A stretch of DNA of 64,000 bases from Citricoccus muralis (GTDB taxonomy: Bacteria > Actinomycetota > Actinomycetes > Actinomycetales > Micrococcaceae): positions 1,612,001 through 1,676,000 of the forward strand of contig NZ_CP121252.1 in assembly GCF_029637705.1 (NCBI RefSeq), written 5' to 3'. Shown here in pieces: positions 49,191-57,852 of the stretch. Both the position numbers and the translations under genes were made by a program. The notes beneath the pieces are model-generated. The model was not told where the DNA came from and did not search any database. It saw only the letters and a program-made list of their open reading frames with translations. Each line of letters begins with the position of its first letter. Position 1 is the first letter of the stretch.

Positions 49191-49196
49191 TAGTAT
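49191..49196 (+). promoter_or_regulatory. Possible -10 box of pgk
   Basis: TAGTAT (49191-49196) lies 60 bases before pgk in the 113-bp gap after gap. No strong -35 box is visible. It suggests a secondary promoter in the glycolytic cluster. Confidence 0.35.
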
Positions 49197-49255
49197 GGAG
49201 CAGGGATTCACCGCTTCGTACTCTGACCCCACATCACCTTATGGAGGACACCAGT

Positions 49256-50479
49256 ATGCCCGCACAGACGCTCCACGACCTGATCGAATCCGGTGTCTCC
49301 GGACGCGCCGTGCTGATTCGGTCTGATCTCAACGTTCCGCTCGATGCGGAGCGCGTCACCGACGACGGACGCATCCGCGCTTCACTGCCCGCCATTACCG
49401 CTTTGGCCGAGGCCGGTGCCCGCGTCATCGTCATGGCCCACCTGGGTCGACCGAAGGGCGCCCCCGAACCGCAGTACTCCTTGGCCCCCGTGGCCGCCCG
49501 GATGCGCGAGCTGTCCTCCCGCGAGGTCGCCCTGGCCGAAGACGTCTCCGGGCCCTCCGCTCAGCAACTGGCCGCTGGCCTCAGCGACGGCGAGATCCTG
49601 TTGTTGGAGAATGTGCGCTTCGACGCCCGCGAGACCTCCAAGGACGACGCAGCACGCGCCGAACTGGCTGCGGAGATGGCGGCGCTTGCTCCAGGAGGCG
49701 CCTACGTGGGGGACGCTTTCGGCGCTGTGCATCGCAAGCACGCCTCCGTGTTCGATGTGGCCGCGTTGCTTCCGGCCGTGCAGGGCCCGCTGGTCGCCAC
49801 CGAGCTGACCGTGCTGAACCGGCTGTCCGAAACCCCGGAGCGTCCCTACGTGGTCGCTCTGGGTGGTTCCAAGGTCTCCGACAAGCTCGCCGTCATCGAC
49901 AATCTGATGGACCGTGCCGACACGCTCTTGATCGGAGGCGGCATGGTGTTCACCTTCCTTAAAGCACAGGGATACAACGTCGGGTCCTCACTCCTGGAAG
50001 AGGATCAGATTCCTGTCGTCACGGCATACCTCGAGCGGGCAAAGCAGGGCGGCTGCCAGATCGTATTGCCCACCGATATCGTGATGGCTGCTTCTTTCGC
50101 CGCCGACGCTGATCACAGCGTGCTGCCCGTGGATAGGCTGGAATCCGGGACGCACGGCGTGGACGCCCTGGGCCTGGATATTGGTCCCGAATCCGCACGC
50201 GCTTTCGCGGAGATCATCGCTTCGGCTTCCACCGTCTTCTGGAACGGTCCCATGGGCGTCTTCGAAATGGAGGCGTTCGCGTCCGGCACTCGTACGGTGG
50301 CCGAGGCACTGACCCAGGTGTCCGGTCTCAGCGTGGTCGGCGGCGGTGACTCCGCAGCAGCCGTGCGCGCACTGGGCTTCGCGGATGACCAGTTCGGACA
50401 CATCTCCACGGGTGGCGGCGCCTCGCTGGAGTACCTGGAGGGCAAGCAGCTCCCGGGCGTACAGGCGCTGCAGGACTGA
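49256..50479 (+). CDS. pgk: Phosphoglycerate kinase
   Basis: Pgk makes ATP from 1,3-bisphosphoglycerate. The 407 residues contain [57 protein letters not shown] and [37 protein letters not shown] in order. ATG 49256 is preferred to the in-frame ATG 49241 because GGAGG (49244-49248) then lies seven bases before the start. Confidence 0.97.
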   Translation: MPAQTLHDLIESGVSGRAVLIRSDLNVPLDAERVTDDGRIRASLPAITALAEAGARVIVMAHLGRPKGAPEPQYSLAPVAARMRELSSREVALAEDVSGPSAQQLAAGLSDGEILLLENVRFDARETSKDDAARAELAAEMAALAPGGAYVGDAFGAVHRKHASVFDVAALLPAVQGPLVATELTVLNRLSETPERPYVVALGGSKVSDKLAVIDNLMDRADTLLIGGGMVFTFLKAQGYNVGSSLLEEDQIPVVTAYLERAKQGGCQIVLPTDIVMAASFAADADHSVLPVDRLESGTHGVDALGLDIGPESARAFAEIIASASTVFWNGPMGVFEMEAFASGTRTVAEALTQVSGLSVVGGGDSAAAVRALGFADDQFGHISTGGGASLEYLEGKQLPGVQALQD

Positions 50480-50491
50480 GCTGGAGGCAGA

Positions 50492-51307
50492 ATGACGACG
50501 AAGAATAATGGCGCCTACGTGCGCACCCCGCTGATTGCCGGTAACTGGAAGATGAACCTGGATCACCAGCAAGCGGTGACCCTGGTGCAGAAGCTGTCGT
50601 GGACACTGAACGATGCCCGCCACGACTTCGACGAGGTGGAAGTGGCGATCTTTCCACCGTTCACCGATCTGCGCAGCGTCCAGACCCTGGTGATGGGGGA
50701 CAAGCTTCCCCTGCGCTACGGAGCCCAGGATCTGTCCCCGGAAGATTCCGGCGCGTACACGGGTGACATCTCGGGCGCCTTCCTGGCCAAGCTGGGCTGC
50801 AGCTACGTGTTGGTCGGCCATTCGGAGCGGCGTAGCATCCACGGTGAGGACGACGCCCTCGTCCAGCGCAAGACGCAGGCCGCCCTCAAGCACGGTCTCA
50901 CCCCGATCATCTGCATCGGTGAGGGGCTCGAGACGCGTCAGGCCGGTGACCACATTGAGTTCACGCTGAGCCAACTGACGGCGGCGCTCCACGGGATTGA
51001 GGCCAAGGACGTGGCCGAAGCGGTCATCGCCTACGAACCGGTGTGGGCTATCGGCACCGGTGAAGTCGCCGGGCCGGAGGACGCACAGGAAATGTGTGCC
51101 GCCCTGCGTGCCCGCATTAAAGAACTGTATGACGCCGAGACCGCAAAGTCGGTGCGCCTGCTCTACGGCGGATCGGTGAAGGCTGCCAACGTCGCCAGCA
51201 TCCTGCGGGGACGTGACGTCGACGGTGCACTCGTGGGTGGGGCCAGCCTCGATGAGGCGGAATTTGCTAACATTGTTAGGTTCGAGCATCACCTGTTGAC
51301 TGACTGA
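50492..51307 (+). CDS. tpiA: Triosephosphate isomerase
   Basis: TpiA interconverts dihydroxyacetone phosphate and glyceraldehyde 3-phosphate. The 271 residues show IAGNWKMN (Lys), [10 protein letters not shown] (His) and [13 protein letters not shown] (Glu), plus the phosphate loops [11 protein letters not shown] and [15 protein letters not shown] lies six bases before ATG 50492, which is 12 bases after the pgk stop. Confidence 0.97.
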   Translation: MTTKNNGAYVRTPLIAGNWKMNLDHQQAVTLVQKLSWTLNDARHDFDEVEVAIFPPFTDLRSVQTLVMGDKLPLRYGAQDLSPEDSGAYTGDISGAFLAKLGCSYVLVGHSERRSIHGEDDALVQRKTQAALKHGLTPIICIGEGLETRQAGDHIEFTLSQLTAALHGIEAKDVAEAVIAYEPVWAIGTGEVAGPEDAQEMCAALRARIKELYDAETAKSVRLLYGGSVKAANVASILRGRDVDGALVGGASLDEAEFANIVRFEHHLLTD

Positions 51308-51353
51308 CCGGCCTCAACAGTACCTGAGTCGGCAAAGGACGGAAGAATACTTC

Positions 51354-51605
51354 GTGGACATTCTCAAGCTAGTTCTGCAGATCGCACTGATCCTGATCAG
51401 TTTCTTGCTGGTCGTGCTCGTGCTCCTGCACAAGGGACGCGGCGGCGGCATGTCGGACATGTTCGGTGGGGGCGTTTCCTCCTCACTCGGATCTTCCGGC
51501 GTCGCAGAGCGGAACCTCACCCGGCTGACTGTGACCCTGGGCGTGCTCTGGGGCGGCATCATCGTCGTGCTCGGACTCATGATGCGCTTCTCGGGAGACT
51601 TCTAG
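51354..51605 (+). CDS. secG: Preprotein translocase subunit SecG
   Basis: SecG is a small accessory of the SecYEG channel. The 83 residues have two membrane spans (about 2-25 and 58-78) around the conserved VLLHKGRGGGMSDMFGGGVSSSLGSSGVAERNLTRLT loop. GTG 51354 lies 46 bases after tpiA, following GGACGGAAGAA. The tpiA-secG order is common in actinobacteria. Confidence 0.93.
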   Translation: MDILKLVLQIALILISFLLVVLVLLHKGRGGGMSDMFGGGVSSSLGSSGVAERNLTRLTVTLGVLWGGIIVVLGLMMRFSGDF

Positions 51606-51629
51606 GCTCAGCCTCGTCGTCCGCCCACC

Positions 51630-51673
51630 ACGCACAGACCCCCGGGACCACTATGGTCCCGGGGTCTGTGCGT
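51630..51673. terminator. Bidirectional terminator between secG and pgl
   Basis: A roughly 20-bp inverted repeat (51630-51650 with 51654-51673, one bulged C) has a three-base loop. It separates convergent genes, with weak U-tracts on both strands. Confidence 0.75.
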
Positions 51674-51709
51674 GTTCGCTGACGTACAGCGGATTGTCAG
51701 AGATGTCTG

Positions 51710-52486
51710 TCAGTGACCGGCCGCGGCGTCGTCAAGCCACCAGACGGTTTCCTGACGGCCTTGCACCAGGCTCGCGGGCAGACGCTGCGCATCACGTTCC
51801 CCGGCCTGCTGTGCTGCTCTGACGGATCCGACAGCATCGGCTTTATCGGCTCCCGCGACCACGAACCACACCCGGTCCGCGGTATTGATGGCCTCCACGG
51901 TCAACGAGACGCGCAACGATGGTGGTTTGGGGGAGTTCTCGACGGGGATGACGGTGGCGCCGAGTTCTGTGGGGCCGGAACGATCGGGGAACAGGCTGGC
52001 CACATGGGCATCAGGACCCACCCCGAGCAACAACACATCAAACCGGGGGAGCCGGGCGTCTGGGCCCGGACTCGTCGAGGCCGCCTCGGCCAGCGCCTCG
52101 GAGTAGCGACGGGCGGCATCTGCGATGTCTTTGGAGGCGTCAGGACCAGCCACACGATGTACCTGGGCCTGCCCGATCAGTCCTTCGGCCACCAGTTCAT
52201 TCAGGACGCTCTGGTCGGCCTGCAGCGAATTGCGATCGCCATCGTTTTCCGGAAGATAGCGTTCATCCCCGAACCAGAAGTGCACGTTCGACCAGTCCAA
52301 TGCGGTGCGGGCCCGCCGACGTTCGCTGAGAGCGGTGAGAATACCGATGCCGGTGGAACCACCCGTCAACACCACATGGGCGATGCCGCGTTCCTGGAGG
52401 GCGGATGTCACCACGTCGAGGAGAGACTCCGCTGCCTGGAAGCAGAGCTCGGCACGATCGGGGAACTGCTGCACGTTAACGTTCAC
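51710..52486 (-). CDS. pgl: 6-phosphogluconolactonase
   Basis: Pgl hydrolyses 6-phosphogluconolactone, the second step of the oxidative pentose phosphate pathway. The 258 residues show VVLTGGSTGIGIL, WSNVHFWFGDERYLPENDGDRNS and FDVLLLGVGPDAHVASLFPDR, all family motifs. GTG at 52486 overlaps the opcA stop by 11 bases; no strong ribosome site is visible, so coupling to opcA is likely. Confidence 0.95.
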   Translation of the reverse strand: MNVNVQQFPDRAELCFQAAESLLDVVTSALQERGIAHVVLTGGSTGIGILTALSERRRARTALDWSNVHFWFGDERYLPENDGDRNSLQADQSVLNELVAEGLIGQAQVHRVAGPDASKDIADAARRYSEALAEAASTSPGPDARLPRFDVLLLGVGPDAHVASLFPDRSGPTELGATVIPVENSPKPPSLRVSLTVEAINTADRVWFVVAGADKADAVGSVRAAQQAGERDAQRLPASLVQGRQETVWWLDDAAAGH

Positions 52487-53417
52487 TGGGGGCCACTACT
52501 TTCAGGTCGGTTCGGGGCAGTCCGCACTGGAGCACTTCACCGAAAATGTCGTCGGGCCCCATGCGTCGCAGTTCCTCGGTCAGGCAGTCCTGGGCGGAAC
52601 GGCGTGGCAGGGAGATCCGCTGCACCGGACGGTTCTGTTGATACAGCGACGCGACTGCTTGACCGGCGGGGCGTGCCAACACGATATCGCCTTCGGCGCG
52701 CACGAATCGCACGGACCGAATGCCTTGCCCCGGGGTGCGAGCCATCGTGACCGGCACCTGGAAACGATAGGTCAGCCAAGCGGCCAGCAGGATCGTGGAG
52801 GCGGAGTCCACGGCACCTTCCACGGTCACGGAACGCACGGTGCTGGCGTCGACGTCGTCGAAAATAGCCGCCAGCTGGATGCGCCAACCGGTGAGTCGTG
52901 TCCACGCCAGGTCGGTGTCCCCGGCCGAGTAGCCCTTCCGGAGCTTCCGAAGGGACCCCACGACGTCGTGTCCCACGCTGGTATCCATGATGCGCCGGTG
53001 GGCAATCCGGCCCAGGGGAGAGGCGGCCGGCTCCTCGGGAATCTGATGGGTCCACCACACCACGATGGGAGCGTCCGGGAGCAACAGGGCGCTGACCAAG
53101 GATTCGGATTCAGTAGCGTTGGCCCCATGACCATAGAGCACCACCACGTCGGAGGCACCGGCGTCGCCGCCCACCCGAATCTGCGCGTCGAGGGTGGTCA
53201 CGGCGTTCGGGTCACCGGCGGCGTAGACGATCACGCGGCAGGGGTGCTCGCGGGAGGCGGCGTTGGCTGCCTGGATGACCGATTCGGCGCGGTCAGCATC
53301 GGTGGACACAATCAGGGTGAGAACCCGTCCCAGTGCGACGACGCCGCCGACTTCACGCAATCGGTCCATTTCCTTGACCAGCGTGGCGGTGGTGGTGTTC
53401 TGAAGATCCACAAGCAT
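52476..53417 (-). CDS. opcA: OpcA, glucose-6-phosphate dehydrogenase assembly protein
   Basis: OpcA is needed for active, correctly assembled G6PDH in cyanobacteria and actinobacteria. The 313 residues match the family around VVALGRVLTLIV, PCRVIVYA, LLLPDAPIVVWWTHQIPEEPAASPLGRIAHRRIMDTS and DLAWTRLTGWRIQLAAIFDD. ATG 53417 has GGAGGAGG upstream and overlaps the zwf stop as TGATG. Its neighbours zwf and pgl fit its role directly. Confidence 0.95.
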   Translation of the reverse strand: MLVDLQNTTTATLVKEMDRLREVGGVVALGRVLTLIVSTDADRAESVIQAANAASREHPCRVIVYAAGDPNAVTTLDAQIRVGGDAGASDVVVLYGHGANATESESLVSALLLPDAPIVVWWTHQIPEEPAASPLGRIAHRRIMDTSVGHDVVGSLRKLRKGYSAGDTDLAWTRLTGWRIQLAAIFDDVDASTVRSVTVEGAVDSASTILLAAWLTYRFQVPVTMARTPGQGIRSVRFVRAEGDIVLARPAGQAVASLYQQNRPVQRISLPRRSAQDCLTEELRRMGPDDIFGEVLQCGLPRTDLKVVAPSER

Positions 53418-54961
53418 CAGGGCCTCCTCCAGACGCGTCCGTCACGTTCTAGCAGCGCGTCGGCGCTGGCGGGACCCCAACTACCGGGGGTATAGGGTTC
53501 CGGTTGATCCGGTAGGGAAGCCCAGTATTCTTCGAAGGGATCCAGAATCCGCCAGGACAGCTCCACTTCCTCGTGCCGGGGGAACAGCGGCGGTTCGCCT
53601 AGCAACACATCCAGGATGAGTCGCTCATAAGCTTCCGGAGAGTCTTCCGTGAATGCGTGGCCGTAGCCGAAGTCCATCGTGACGTCGCGGATCTCCAGCT
53701 GGGTGCCCGGCACCTTGGAAGCGAAGCGGATGGTCACACCCTCATCCGGCTGGACGCGGATCACCACGGTGTTTTGTCCCAGGTTTTCGGCATCGTGCTC
53801 TGAGAACAGCAGATTCGGTGCCTTTTTGAAGACGACGGCGATTTCGGTGACGCGGCGGCCGAGTCGTTTGCCGGCACGCAGGTAGAACGGCACACCATCC
53901 CAGCGCCGGTTCTTGATGTCGAGCTTCAGCGCGGCGTAGGTCTCGGTGGTGGATTCGGGGTTGAACCCCTCCTCTTCGAGGAAGCCCACGACCTTTTCGC
54001 CGCCCTGCCACCCTCCGGTGTACTGACCCCGGGCACAGGCGAGACTGAGATCCTCTGGCACGGTGACCGCGGCGAGGGCCTTCTCTTTTTCGGCTCGCAG
54101 ATGGTGCGCCTCGTACGACAGTGGCTCCTCCATGGCAGTGAGGGCGAGCAACTGGAGCAGGTGGTTCTGGATGACGTCGCGGGCCGCCCCCACCCCATCG
54201 TAGTAGCCGGCGCGCCCACCGATACCGATGTTCTCTGCCATGGTGATCTGCACATGGTCCACGTGCTGGGAGTTCCAAAGTGGCTCGAACAGGCGGTTCG
54301 CAAAGCGCAGTGCCAGCAGGTTCTGTACGGTTTCTTTGCCCAGATAGTGATCGATCCGGAATACGGCGTCCGGCTCGAAGACCTGCTCAATGACGTCATT
54401 GAGTTCGCGGGCACTGGCCAGATCGTGGCCGAAGGGCTTCTCGATGACAACCCGGCGCCAGGGGCGGTCGGCGGCGGGGCGGTCACTGGCCAGATCACGG
54501 CCAGCGAGCTCGTGGTCTACCAGCTGTTGGGAGACCTCGGCGAACCAGTCCGGCGGGATGGACAAGTAGAACGCGGTGTTGCCGCCGGTGCCGCGGCTAG
54601 ATTCCAGCTCGGTGAGCACTTCGCCTAGTTTTTCGTAGGCGGCTGCGTCGTCGAACCCACCGGAGACGAAGCGGAATCCGCCGCGCAGCTGGTCCCATAC
54701 GGTCTGGTTCCATTCGGTGCGTGCGGAGGCCTCTACGGAGGACCGCACCTGCTCGGTGAAGGCGTCGTCGTCCCAGTCGCGGCGGCCGAATCCGACCAGG
54801 GAGAACCCCGGCGGTAAGAGCCCGCGGTTGGCGAGGTCATAAATGGCGGGGAGCAGTTTCTTGCGCGCCAGGTCGCCGGTTACTCCGAACAGGACCAGGG
54901 CCGACGGCCCGGCGATCCTCGTGAGTCGACGATCGGCGGTGTCACGCAGGGGATTGATCAC
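53417..54961 (-). CDS. zwf: Glucose-6-phosphate 1-dehydrogenase
   Basis: Zwf oxidises glucose 6-phosphate with NADP and starts the oxidative pentose phosphate pathway. The 514 residues show VLFGVTGDLARKKLLPAIYDLANRGLLP (coenzyme site), VIEKPFGHDLASA, RIDHYLGKETVQNLLALRFAN (active site) and the glucose-phosphate-binding region MAENIGIGGRAGYYDGVGAARDVIQNHLLQLLAL. GTG 54961 is preceded at six bases by TAGGCT and no ribosome site, so an internal leaderless transcript may supplement readthrough from pgi. Confidence 0.97.
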   Translation of the reverse strand: MINPLRDTADRRLTRIAGPSALVLFGVTGDLARKKLLPAIYDLANRGLLPPGFSLVGFGRRDWDDDAFTEQVRSSVEASARTEWNQTVWDQLRGGFRFVSGGFDDAAAYEKLGEVLTELESSRGTGGNTAFYLSIPPDWFAEVSQQLVDHELAGRDLASDRPAADRPWRRVVIEKPFGHDLASARELNDVIEQVFEPDAVFRIDHYLGKETVQNLLALRFANRLFEPLWNSQHVDHVQITMAENIGIGGRAGYYDGVGAARDVIQNHLLQLLALTAMEEPLSYEAHHLRAEKEKALAAVTVPEDLSLACARGQYTGGWQGGEKVVGFLEEEGFNPESTTETYAALKLDIKNRRWDGVPFYLRAGKRLGRRVTEIAVVFKKAPNLLFSEHDAENLGQNTVVIRVQPDEGVTIRFASKVPGTQLEIRDVTMDFGYGHAFTEDSPEAYERLILDVLLGEPPLFPRHEEVELSWRILDPFEEYWASLPDQPEPYTPGSWGPASADALLERDGRVWRRP

Positions 54962-54967
54962 CGGTCA

Positions 54968-54973
54968 AGCCTA
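54968..54973 (-). promoter_or_regulatory. -10 box for possible leaderless zwf mRNA
   Basis: On the minus strand TAGGCT lies at 54973-54968, six bases before the zwf GTG at 54961, within the 23-bp pgi-zwf gap. Confidence 0.45.
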
Positions 54974-54984
54974 CAATCCGCTAC

Positions 54985-56670
54985 TCAGCCCTGAGAAATC
55001 CGCTGGGCCGCTTCCAGCACCTGTTGCAAACCGCGTTGCCGGTCTTGCACGTGCAGGCGCACCACGGTCATTCCGTGGTCGCTGAGCACGCGAGCATCAC
55101 CGGCGGCTTGGGCGGTAATCAGCTGGCCGAAGCTGAAGGGTCGGCCCGGTACCTCAAGGTCGGCGAATGAGTCTCCGGTGATCTGGAGGAAGACACCGAC
55201 CTTCGGTCCGCCTTTGTGGAACTGACCGGTCGAGTGCAGGAAGCGGGGTCCCCAGCCGAAGGTCACCGGACGATCTGTCGCGCTGGCGAGTTGGCCGCGC
55301 ATCGCGGCCAAGTCGCTGTTGTTGAGCCTGTCGAGGTAGGCCTGCACACTGAGATATCCGTGTTCCGGAATCAGTTCCAGGGTGGCGCTGAGGACGTCGG
55401 CCAGCGCGGCCACCGTGCCGGCGGGCTCGCCCTGGGCCGGGGCAGTCACGGACCCGGGACCGAAGATCTCGATGCCGTTGACCTGGGCCTGGGCCACCTC
55501 CGGCTCCGGGGTTGCGTCAAGCAGCGCGCGGGCAGCCACCTTGGCGGACTCGACATCGGGCTGGTCAAAGGGGTTGACCTGCAGCAGGCGCCCGGCAATC
55601 ACTGTGGCGAATTCCCAGAGCAAGAACTGGGCCCCCAACGGACCGTAGACCTGGACTCCGTGCTCTGGAGCCTGGCGCTGAGCGGGGTCGACGTCGAAGA
55701 GTTCGGTCTGACCGTCCAGCGGGTGGTCGACGTCGGGAATGATCTCGACCTGCAGCAGATCGGCAGCCGACGAGGAGATCTCCGGGGCACCAGTCTCGAC
55801 CACGACTGGAAGCAGGCCCGTGTCGTTTTTACCGGTGGATTCAGCGATGAGCTGCTCAGCCCAGTCACCGAATCCGGGTAGGCCCTGGTCAAGCACGGAG
55901 ATGACGAGTTTGTCTCGCAACGGTGCCGTGCCGCCAATGGCCGCGCCGAGCCGCAGTCCGATGTTGTCGGTGTCGTCGGTGAGGAGCAGGTCGAGGACTT
56001 CTTCGGCCTCCTCGAGGAGCTTCTCGACATCGACGCCGGCCAGGGCTGTCGGAACGATTCCGAACGCAGTGAGTGCCGAATAGCGTCCACCCACGGACGG
56101 GTCGGCATGGAACACCGCACGGTACCCTTCAGCGCGGCCCAGCTCATCGAGTGGAGAGCCGGGATCCGTGACCACGATGATGTGCCGGTTGGGTTGCAGG
56201 CCGGCGTCTTCGCACGCGCGGGCAAAGGCGCGACGCTGGGAGTCGGTCTCCACCGTGGAGCCCGATTTGGAGGCCACCACGAGCACGGCGTCCTTGACTC
56301 CGGCGGCCAGCACGTTGCCAATCATCTCTGGATCGGTGGAATCCAACACCGTGAGCTCGGCCCCGGCCGCCGCAGCAATCACTTCGGGAGCCAGCGAGGA
56401 CCCGCCCATTCCGGCGAGGATGACCCGATGAATGTTCTCGGCGTGCAGGTCCGCGCGCATCTCGAACAGCTCGGGCAGGATGGCACGGGTTGCTTCAAAC
56501 GGGTCCACCCAGCCCAGACGACGCGAGGCTTCCGATTCGGCCTCGGCGCCCCAGAGGGTGGCGTCCTGCTCGCCCAGCCGGGAGGCCACACGATCATCGA
56601 CCAGGGTGGCGACGTGACGTTCGATCGCATCGGCGGCCGCGCCGGTGGCGTTAATACCCAGGGAGTTCAT
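54985..56670 (-). CDS. pgi: Glucose-6-phosphate isomerase (actinobacterial SIS-domain type)
   Basis: Pgi interconverts glucose and fructose 6-phosphates. The 561 residues contain two SIS-like halves: VILAGMGGSSLAPEVIAAAAG and VVASKSGSTVET, and GLPGFGDWAEQLIAESTGK with LLWEFATVIAGRLLQVNPFDQPDVESAK. It resembles the isomerase half of bifunctional transaldolase/isomerase proteins rather than E. coli Pgi. ATG 56670 (MNSLGINATG) is chosen because AAAGGAC lies five bases upstream. The gap to tal is 61 bases. Confidence 0.93.
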   Translation of the reverse strand: MNSLGINATGAAADAIERHVATLVDDRVASRLGEQDATLWGAEAESEASRRLGWVDPFEATRAILPELFEMRADLHAENIHRVILAGMGGSSLAPEVIAAAAGAELTVLDSTDPEMIGNVLAAGVKDAVLVVASKSGSTVETDSQRRAFARACEDAGLQPNRHIIVVTDPGSPLDELGRAEGYRAVFHADPSVGGRYSALTAFGIVPTALAGVDVEKLLEEAEEVLDLLLTDDTDNIGLRLGAAIGGTAPLRDKLVISVLDQGLPGFGDWAEQLIAESTGKNDTGLLPVVVETGAPEISSSAADLLQVEIIPDVDHPLDGQTELFDVDPAQRQAPEHGVQVYGPLGAQFLLWEFATVIAGRLLQVNPFDQPDVESAKVAARALLDATPEPEVAQAQVNGIEIFGPGSVTAPAQGEPAGTVAALADVLSATLELIPEHGYLSVQAYLDRLNNSDLAAMRGQLASATDRPVTFGWGPRFLHSTGQFHKGGPKVGVFLQITGDSFADLEVPGRPFSFGQLITAQAAGDARVLSDHGMTVVRLHVQDRQRGLQQVLEAAQRISQG

Positions 56671-56731
56671 TGTCTGTCCTTTGTCGTTCAATCGGTCGAA
56701 CGGTCTGCGGTCTCGGCGGGAAGGTCAGGGT

Positions 56732-57850
56732 CTAGCGGGCGGCGTCGAGTGACTGGGACAGTCGTCCAAGCAGTTCGTTCCAGGCGTCAACGAACTTCTG
56801 CAGGCCCTCGGTCTCCAGCACGGTGACGACGTCCTGGTAGTCAATGCCGAGACGGCCGAGCTCATCGAGAAGCTCATCGGCGTCGTCGTAGCCGTCCTGC
56901 ACGGTGTCGCCCACCACCTCGCCGTGGTCCGCCAGTGCCTCGAGGGTCTTCTCCGGCATGGTGTTCACCGTGTTGGGTGCGACCAGGCCGACGACGTAAA
57001 GAGTGTCAGGCAGTTGCGGGTCTTTGGTTCCGGTCGAGGCCCACAGCGGGCGCTGGACTGGAGCTCCTGCTGCCGCCAATAGCCGCCACCGCTCGGTGTC
57101 CAGGGCGTCGGTGAAGATCCGGTAGGCCAGGCGTGCGTTGGCCAGACCGGCCCTGCTGCGCAGGGCGGCCCGACGGTCGGCGTCGAGGTCAAGTTCATCA
57201 AGGCGGCGGTCGATCTCGGTGTCCACTCGGGAGACGAAGAAGGACGCCACGGAGTGAATGGTGCTCAGGTCGTATCCGGCGTCCCGGGCGCGCTCGAGTC
57301 CGATCATCCAGGCGTTGATCACTTCACGGTATCGATTGAGCGAAAAAATCAGGGTGACGTTGACACTGATTCCGGCGGCTATCACCTCCGAGATCGCGGG
57401 GAGGCCTTCCTTGGTTGCAGGAATCTTGATCAGCACGTTCTCGCGTCCCACCGTCTCCGCCAGACGCTTGGCCTCCTCTACGGTGGCTTCGGTTTCACGA
57501 GCCAGGCGAGGATCAACCTCGATCGACACCCGGCCATCGACGCCAGCGGTTTGCTGGTAGAGCGGGGCCATGACGTCGCAGGCGGCGCGCACGTCGTCCG
57601 TCGTCAGTCGGACCACCGCTTCATCTACGGTGGCGCCCTTCTGGGCCAGCTCCGCGATATCCGCGTCATAGCTGGTGCCCTGAGATAGGGCCGCCGCGAA
57701 TATCGCCGGGTTCGTGGTCACGCCCGTGATGGTGCGGGTGTCGATGAGCTCCTGCAGGTTGCCGGAAGTGATGCGGTCGCGGGAGAGGTCGTCCAACCAC
57801 AGGGACACGCCCGCATCGTGCAGGGCCTGGGTCCGGGAATTCTGCGTCAT
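56732..57850 (-). CDS. tal: Transaldolase
   Basis: Tal transfers dihydroxyacetone units in the non-oxidative pentose phosphate pathway. The 372 residues show [60 protein letters not shown] (Schiff-base Lys) and [15 protein letters not shown]. This is the long actinobacterial form. ATG 57850 has AAGGAG upstream, inside the tkt stop region, with two bases between the genes. Confidence 0.95.
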   Translation of the reverse strand: MTQNSRTQALHDAGVSLWLDDLSRDRITSGNLQELIDTRTITGVTTNPAIFAAALSQGTSYDADIAELAQKGATVDEAVVRLTTDDVRAACDVMAPLYQQTAGVDGRVSIEVDPRLARETEATVEEAKRLAETVGRENVLIKIPATKEGLPAISEVIAAGISVNVTLIFSLNRYREVINAWMIGLERARDAGYDLSTIHSVASFFVSRVDTEIDRRLDELDLDADRRAALRSRAGLANARLAYRIFTDALDTERWRLLAAAGAPVQRPLWASTGTKDPQLPDTLYVVGLVAPNTVNTMPEKTLEALADHGEVVGDTVQDGYDDADELLDELGRLGIDYQDVVTVLETEGLQKFVDAWNELLGRLSQSLDAAR

Positions 57851-57852
57851 GT

